Assembly: GCA_046330955.1 (NCBI GenBank)
Contig: JAXLRT010000008.1
Coordinates: 62,001-126,000 of the forward strand
From: JADJPO01 sp046330955
GTDB lineage: Bacteria > Actinomycetota > Actinomycetes > Actinomycetales > Kineosporiaceae
Length of the DNA: 64,000 nt
Direction of reading: 5' to 3'
The translations under genes were made by a program, and so were the position numbers. The notes under the pieces are model-generated. The model searched no databases, was not told where the DNA came from, and saw nothing but the letters and a program-made list of their open reading frames with translations. This document shows positions 59,705 to 64,000 of the stretch, piece after piece. The stretch's first letter is position 1. Every line of letters starts with the position of its first letter.

Positions 59705-61906
59705 TCAGTACGAGGTGTGCTCCCAGCGTGCCTGGACCCGCTGCGCGGCAAGCGCTCGCGCGCCCTCGGCGAGCACCTCGTCGGGGCCACCCTGCACCGG
59801 GACGACCGTCGGACGCAGCCGCAGCGGCTGGCTGAGACCGTAGGACTCGACCAACGCGGTGTCGACCTCGTCCACCAGCCGGATCGCCACCCGCTGGCCG
59901 GACTCGACGTCGGTGGCGGCCAGCAGCACGGCCAGCTCCTCGGTGTCCACGCGGTAGGCCACGTCGCCCACCCGCAGCCCGGTGTGCAGGGTGTGGGCAA
60001 TGAGGTGCAGCGCCTCGTCGGCCGCCTCGTCGCCGTGCTCGGTCCGCATCCGGGCCAGGCCATCGATCTCGGCCATCACCAGGGTGACCGCCATCCCGTG
60101 CGCGTCCCGGCTGTTCAGTGCGGCCTTCAGGTCGTGCATCAGGCAGGAGGCCGGGGCCAGCCCGGTGACGGCGTCCCGCTCCTGGCCCTCGCTGCGCAAC
60201 ATGCCGCGGCGGGTCAGGGCGTCCAGGGCCGAGCCGGCGATCCGGGCCAGCCGGTCGAGCAGGTCCTGCTCGGCCGCCTCGAACGGTCGCTCCCCGGCGC
60301 GCCGGGCGATCACGGCGCCGATGAAGGCCCCCGCACCGGCGACGGGCACCACCAGCAGCGCGGAGCTGCCGCCCTCGGCCAGCGGGTCACCGGCCAGAAC
60401 CTCGCGCATGGCGACTCCGGTGAGCAGGGCCGCCAGGGTCTGCGGCCCCCAGATCTCGGAGGTGCTCGGGGCGAGCCCCAGCACCTGCGGACCTTCGATG
60501 GACCGGACGACGAGCACCGCCTGGTCGGCCTCGATCAGGGTCCGGGCCTCCTGCGTGACGACCTCGGCGATGCCGAGCCGGGTGGTCTGCGACCCCAGGC
60601 GCTGCCGGACGGCGGCCAGGGCATCGTGCACCGCCGGGAGCTCGGCGGCCCGCTGCGTCGGCACCCAGAGGCTGGGCTCCAGGGTCGGTTCGGTCTCGGT
60701 GTCGGTGTCGGTGTCGGGCTCGGTCTCGGTCCACACCGACTGGTCGTCGGCCTCGACGGTGACGGCGTCCGGCTCGACCCACTCGGTCGCAGGCTCGACC
60801 CACTCACTCGCAGGCTCAGTCCACTCGGTCACAGGCTCGACCCACTCAGCAGCCGGCTCGACCCATTCACTCGCGGGTTCGGTCCACTCGGTCGCGGGCT
60901 CGACCCACTCAGCGGCGGGCTCGGTCCACTCGGCGGCCGGGTGCTCGGCAGGCTCGTCGGAGTCGGCCGGCTCGGCGACCCGTTCCAGGGCCGGGTCCGG
61001 CAGGTCTGGCTCGACCGGCGCCTCGGGCGTCGGGGCCGGCGTCACGATCACCGGCGCCGGCGCGATCGGGGCCGGGACGACGGGCACCTCGGGGGCGCGG
61101 GCGAAGGCGACGTCCGCCTCCTCGAGCGAGCTGCGCCAGAGCGACAACGTGGACGGCGCGGGCGCGGCCGGCGGGGACGGCGCGGCCTCGGCGGGTTCGG
61201 AGGCGGCCGTGGTGGTCGCTGCGGCGACCCAGCCCTCGGCCCAGCCGTCGGGGTGCTGGACGCCGTCCACGTCACCCCAGTCGAGGTCCTCGCCCCAGTC
61301 GATCGCGTAGCGAGCCTGCGCCCGGCTGGGTTCCGGCTCGCCATCGGTCGACGGGGAGAGCTCCAGCGCATCGGTGGCATCGGGGGCGGTGACGGGCTCG
61401 GCTGCCGGCGCGGCGTCCAGCTGGATCACCGCCAGGGCCTCCTCGTGCGGGTCCACGTCGAGCAGCACCGCGGCGGACGGCGGTGGGCAGGTGCGGCTCA
61501 GACCGGCTGCCCACGAGGGCACCGTGCGATGGCGCCCCGGGGCGTTCATCGGGTGGGCGGGGCCCAGCGCCGAGGCCAACTCGGCGTCCTGGGCGCACAG
61601 CACCTGCGACCGCGGGCGTTCCTTCTCGGGTGCCGTCCGCGAGGGCAGCACGGTGATCGCCATCACCGGCTCGGCGATGAACGCGGCCGGGCGGATCTCC
61701 TCGCCGAGGCCTGCCAGCAACAGGGCGTCCTCGGGGGCGGCACCGACGAGGCGGGCATGGCGACGGCGCATCACCGGCTTGGCCAACCGGTACCCGACGG
61801 CGGCGGTGAACAGCCCCAACGAGGCGAGGGCTGCCTCCCGCGCGCCGGTCACCGCGGGCGCAGAGGTGAGCGCGGGGGCTGTGAAGATCAGAGCGTCCAG
61901 AGGCAC
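59705..61906 (-). CDS. GAF and degenerate GGDEF protein with Trp-rich heptad repeats
   Basis: The protein has 733 residues from an initiation codon at 61906. An N-terminal hydrophobic segment (EAALASLGLFTAAVGYRLAK) may anchor it. A long acidic Pro/Ala linker contains about eight tandem 7-residue repeats of the form (A/T/S)EW(V/T)EP(A) at residues 323-379, encoded by 21-bp DNA repeats. A GAF-like domain follows (about residues 425-560: LLVVPVAGAGAFIGAVIARR). The last 150 residues have the diguanylate-cyclase fold, but the GGDEF signature reads YRVDTEELAVLL, so catalytic activity is unlikely. It is probably a degenerate c-di-GMP-type sensor or scaffold. Confidence 0.8.
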   Translation of the reverse strand: MPLDALIFTAPALTSAPAVTGAREAALASLGLFTAAVGYRLAKPVMRRRHARLVGAAPEDALLLAGLGEEIRPAAFIAEPVMAITVLPSRTAPEKERPRSQVLCAQDAELASALGPAHPMNAPGRHRTVPSWAAGLSRTCPPPSAAVLLDVDPHEEALAVIQLDAAPAAEPVTAPDATDALELSPSTDGEPEPSRAQARYAIDWGEDLDWGDVDGVQHPDGWAEGWVAAATTTAASEPAEAAPSPPAAPAPSTLSLWRSSLEEADVAFARAPEVPVVPAPIAPAPVIVTPAPTPEAPVEPDLPDPALERVAEPADSDEPAEHPAAEWTEPAAEWVEPATEWTEPASEWVEPAAEWVEPVTEWTEPASEWVEPATEWVEPDAVTVEADDQSVWTETEPDTDTDTETEPTLEPSLWVPTQRAAELPAVHDALAAVRQRLGSQTTRLGIAEVVTQEARTLIEADQAVLVVRSIEGPQVLGLAPSTSEIWGPQTLAALLTGVAMREVLAGDPLAEGGSSALLVVPVAGAGAFIGAVIARRAGERPFEAAEQDLLDRLARIAGSALDALTRRGMLRSEGQERDAVTGLAPASCLMHDLKAALNSRDAHGMAVTLVMAEIDGLARMRTEHGDEAADEALHLIAHTLHTGLRVGDVAYRVDTEELAVLLAATDVESGQRVAIRLVDEVDTALVESYGLSQPLRLRPTVVPVQGGPDEVLAEGARALAAQRVQARWEHTSY

Positions 61907-62067
61907 GCAGACTCATCGGCAGCTCTAGGCCGAAAGTGGAGTCCTCGCCTCAGGTCTCTCGATCCCGTGCCGGGATGCCGATACGTGACAACGCTCTCGA
62001 GGTACTTCTGGGCCATCGCGTCACCATTCCCACTCGGCATCGGGGCGGCGGGTGATGTGATGAGTCC

Positions 62068-63117
62068 ATGGCCTTGTTCCGGCGTCGACGCCTGCCCATC
62101 GCGGTGTCGCCCTCGGCACAGGCCATCGCCGGCTTCTGGGCCTGGTGGGCTCGCAACGCCGATGACGTGACCGCCGCCGTGACCGCAGGCCACACCTACA
62201 CGGTCGAGTCCATGGTCGGTCCCGAGGTGGCCCGGATCCATCCCGACCTGACCTGGGAGCTGGGTACGGGCCAGGGCTCGGCCTTCCTCCTCGCGATCTC
62301 CAGCGACGGCCATCCCGAGCTGCGATCCCTCGCCGAGCGCTGGCATCGTGCCGGGCCGCCGGACGACACGGTGTGGCAGTTCCGGCCTGCTCGTCAGCCC
62401 GACCCGACCGCCTTCCGCCGCGGCAACGTCATCGAGGCCGGCGGCGCCGAGGTCGACCTGTCGACCGTGGTGGTGCACGCGATGGCCGACGATCAACGGT
62501 GCCGCCTGGACGTGTCCATCTATCACCCGCGGTTCTTCCAGATGACCGAGCAGGCCCGTGCCCACCTGAGCTTCCTGCTGCTCGACTGGGCGCTGGGTGA
62601 GGACGACGTCGAACGCTGGGTGGGCGCGGTCGAGGCGGTCACCGTCGCACCGATCGACCCGATCCCGGTCGCCGAGTTGCCGGACGTCGTGGGCCGGGCC
62701 GCGCAGACCTGGGCCGGCGAGCGCTGGGCGTTGATGGAGGGCTGGCACGGCGAGCGGCGGCTGCAGGTGGCGATCCGTCACCCGTTGCACCGGGTGGACC
62801 GGCCGCTGTTCGACGAGCACGTCGAGGTCCGGCTGCCTTATCGCGATCAACTGGCCGACGGGTTGCCGGGTGAGCGCGCCCTGGGTGACCTGCGGGCGTT
62901 CCAGGACACCGTGATCGGACGGCTCGGTGAGGGTGCGCTCCTGGTGGCGCACGAGACCAGCGCCGGCGAGCGGCTGCTGCACCTGTACGACGACGCCACG
63001 GCGTCGGTGGCACCCATGATCCACGCCATGCTGCGGGCCTACGCCGGCGGTGGCGCCACAGTACGAGCCGAGCCGGACGCCGCGTGGCAGGCGGTGAACC
63101 ACCTGCGCCCGCAGTGA
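62068..63117 (+). CDS. Hypothetical soluble protein
   Basis: The protein has 349 residues from ATG 62068. It has no signal peptide or membrane segment. Regions such as AIAGFWAWWARNADDVTAAV, YHPRFFQMTEQARAHLSFLL and LDWALGEDDVERWVGAVEAV are well conserved in appearance and suggest two alpha/beta domains, recalling DUF695-like proteins, but no diagnostic motif was found. It is divergent from the GAF/GGDEF gene and converges on the endonuclease. Confidence 0.75.
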   Translation: MALFRRRRLPIAVSPSAQAIAGFWAWWARNADDVTAAVTAGHTYTVESMVGPEVARIHPDLTWELGTGQGSAFLLAISSDGHPELRSLAERWHRAGPPDDTVWQFRPARQPDPTAFRRGNVIEAGGAEVDLSTVVVHAMADDQRCRLDVSIYHPRFFQMTEQARAHLSFLLLDWALGEDDVERWVGAVEAVTVAPIDPIPVAELPDVVGRAAQTWAGERWALMEGWHGERRLQVAIRHPLHRVDRPLFDEHVEVRLPYRDQLADGLPGERALGDLRAFQDTVIGRLGEGALLVAHETSAGERLLHLYDDATASVAPMIHAMLRAYAGGGATVRAEPDAAWQAVNHLRPQ

Positions 63118-63143
63118 TCCCGCTCCGTGGCCTCGACCTCACC

Positions 63144-64000
63144 TCAGAAGGGTGGGTGTTCGCTCTCGGTGGTGATGGTGCGTCCGGTGGGGGTGACCCA
63201 CTGGGTGATCGGCATACCGGTACCCGGGTCGACCAGGGTGGGGGTGAACCCTCGCTCGCGGAGCCGGTGGTGGTGCTTGCACAGGGGGTGCAGGTTGCAC
63301 TCGCAGGTCGCGCCGTCCTCGCTGTGGGGGATGCGGTGGTCGACCTCGCAGGTCACCGCCCGGCGTCGGCAGCCGGGGAAGGGTGCAGCACTGTTCCCGG
63401 GCCTGGACGAGTTCGCGGAGCAGTCCGGTGGCGGTGCGGACCAGGGCATGGGGTGCCTTGCCGATGCCCAACACCGTGCCGTGGGTCGGTGATGCGGGGT
63501 TGTCGTCGGTGATCAGGCATCGCCAGGTCGCGGTGGCGCCCATGCGGTGTAGCCCGGCGAGTAGGTCGCGGATGGTTTCGGCGGTGAGGGGTCCGTAGTC
63601 GTTGATCTCCCCGATGCCCTCGCCCCCGAGGACGGCCGACAGCGGGACGGTGACATGGACCCGGGGGCCGGGTAGCGCCGCGAAGGCTTCGGACCCCAAC
63701 GGCCGGGACGGCGGGCGGGACCGGCACGTGGGTGGCTCGTCCTGTTCGTCGGTGGGGGTGCGCGTGTCGTGGGTGTCGGGGTGGGCGCGGGGATCGGCGT
63801 CGTGGCCTGGATCGGCCTCGGCATCGGCATCGTCCTCGTGATTGGCATCGCCGTGAGCGTTGATACGTGGGCCGGTGTCCGTCTCTGCGTCGGAATCGCC
63901 AGCACCAGCACCAGCGGCGGGGGCCGTACCCGAGGCCGGCGCGGCCGCGGTGCAGGTGTCGGGGCGGGTGATCAGGTCGGTGATGATGTCGGCCCGGATC
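63144..64000 (-). pseudogene. DUF222/HNH endonuclease, frameshifted and cut by the window edge
   Basis: Reading inward from the right edge, the C-terminal part of a DUF222 protein is seen: ADIITDLIT, a low-complexity Asp/Ala/His linker, HVTVPLSAVLGGEGIGEIND, then ALVRTATGLLRELVQAREQC. A one-base insertion in a C-run near 63383 shifts the frame; the other frame continues with the HNH core FPGCRRRAVTCEVDHRIPHS, DGATCECNLHPLCKHHHRLR and ends at 63144. Such proteins are abundant in actinobacteria. The indel could be real or a sequencing error. The start lies outside the window. Confidence 0.8.

Noticed and set aside
60770..60935. Direct DNA repeats as a possible CRISPR or minisatellite
   Set aside because: They are in frame and encode the EWVEP heptads of the GAF/GGDEF protein.

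Overview
The window is GC-rich throughout, with GTG and TTG starts, a GTP-type PEP carboxykinase, a furA-katG pair, PadR plus HAAS-type membrane gene pairs, LuxR-type two-component genes, an LCP-family protein and a DUF222/HNH endonuclease. Together these point to a high-GC actinomycete. No marker allows a genus call.

Layout. Positions 1-19400 look chromosomal. They hold an edge-truncated luciferase-like oxidoreductase that runs into a hemerythrin-like segment, then furA-katG behind a 41-bp palindrome. Next come a CsbD protein, a membrane-anchored Hsp70/beta-propeller fusion and a four-gene signalling block (7485-13409). The last kinase of that block carries a degenerate P-loop GTPase-like C-terminus and faces a dynamin-stalk-like membrane protein. 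A His-rich repeat protein, membrane genes, a PadR/HAAS pair and a lipoprotein peptidase follow.

Positions 19708-33021 are an integrative island of about 13.3 kb. It lies between an intact tRNA-Arg(ACG) and a 43-bp duplicate of that tRNA's 3' part, with a 5'-truncated tyrosine integrase next to the tRNA. Most island genes are frameshifted: a three-gene IS (DUF6431, DDE transposase, AAA ATPase), an IS110 element, a decayed Mrr-like nuclease and several hypotheticals. A MazEF-like pair, a DUF4143 ATPase and one hypothetical remain intact. A 17-18 bp hairpin sequence recurs three times only inside the island.

Positions 33100-39080 return to housekeeping: a cupin, an exported protein, pckG, tRNA-Ser(GCT) and an LCP protein.

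Positions 39089-59661 look like a catabolic regulon bracketed by two paralogous MarR regulators. It contains a P450, a glutamine-synthetase-like ligase, an acetoacetate-decarboxylase-like enzyme, an aminotransferase, a PuuD-like gamma-glutamyl hydrolase, an FAH-family enzyme, an HpaD-type extradiol dioxygenase, an aldehyde dehydrogenase, a divergent Rieske protein with its reductase, a class I amidotransferase, an APC permease, an SDR and an LLM oxidoreductase. Four clear copies and one degenerate copy of CGTTYG-N4-CGAACG lie upstream of these transcription units. My reading is a gamma-glutamyl-amine (Puu- or aniline-like) route joined to catechol meta-cleavage. The substrate is unknown. A Fic protein, a DUF234 ATPase and a VapBC pair are interspersed.

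Positions 59705-64000 hold a GAF/degenerate-GGDEF protein with Trp-rich repeats, a hypothetical gene and a frameshifted DUF222/HNH endonuclease cut by the window edge.

Two families of fixed-length palindromic repeats (109 bp and 69 bp), each present twice, sit at gene 3' ends outside the island.
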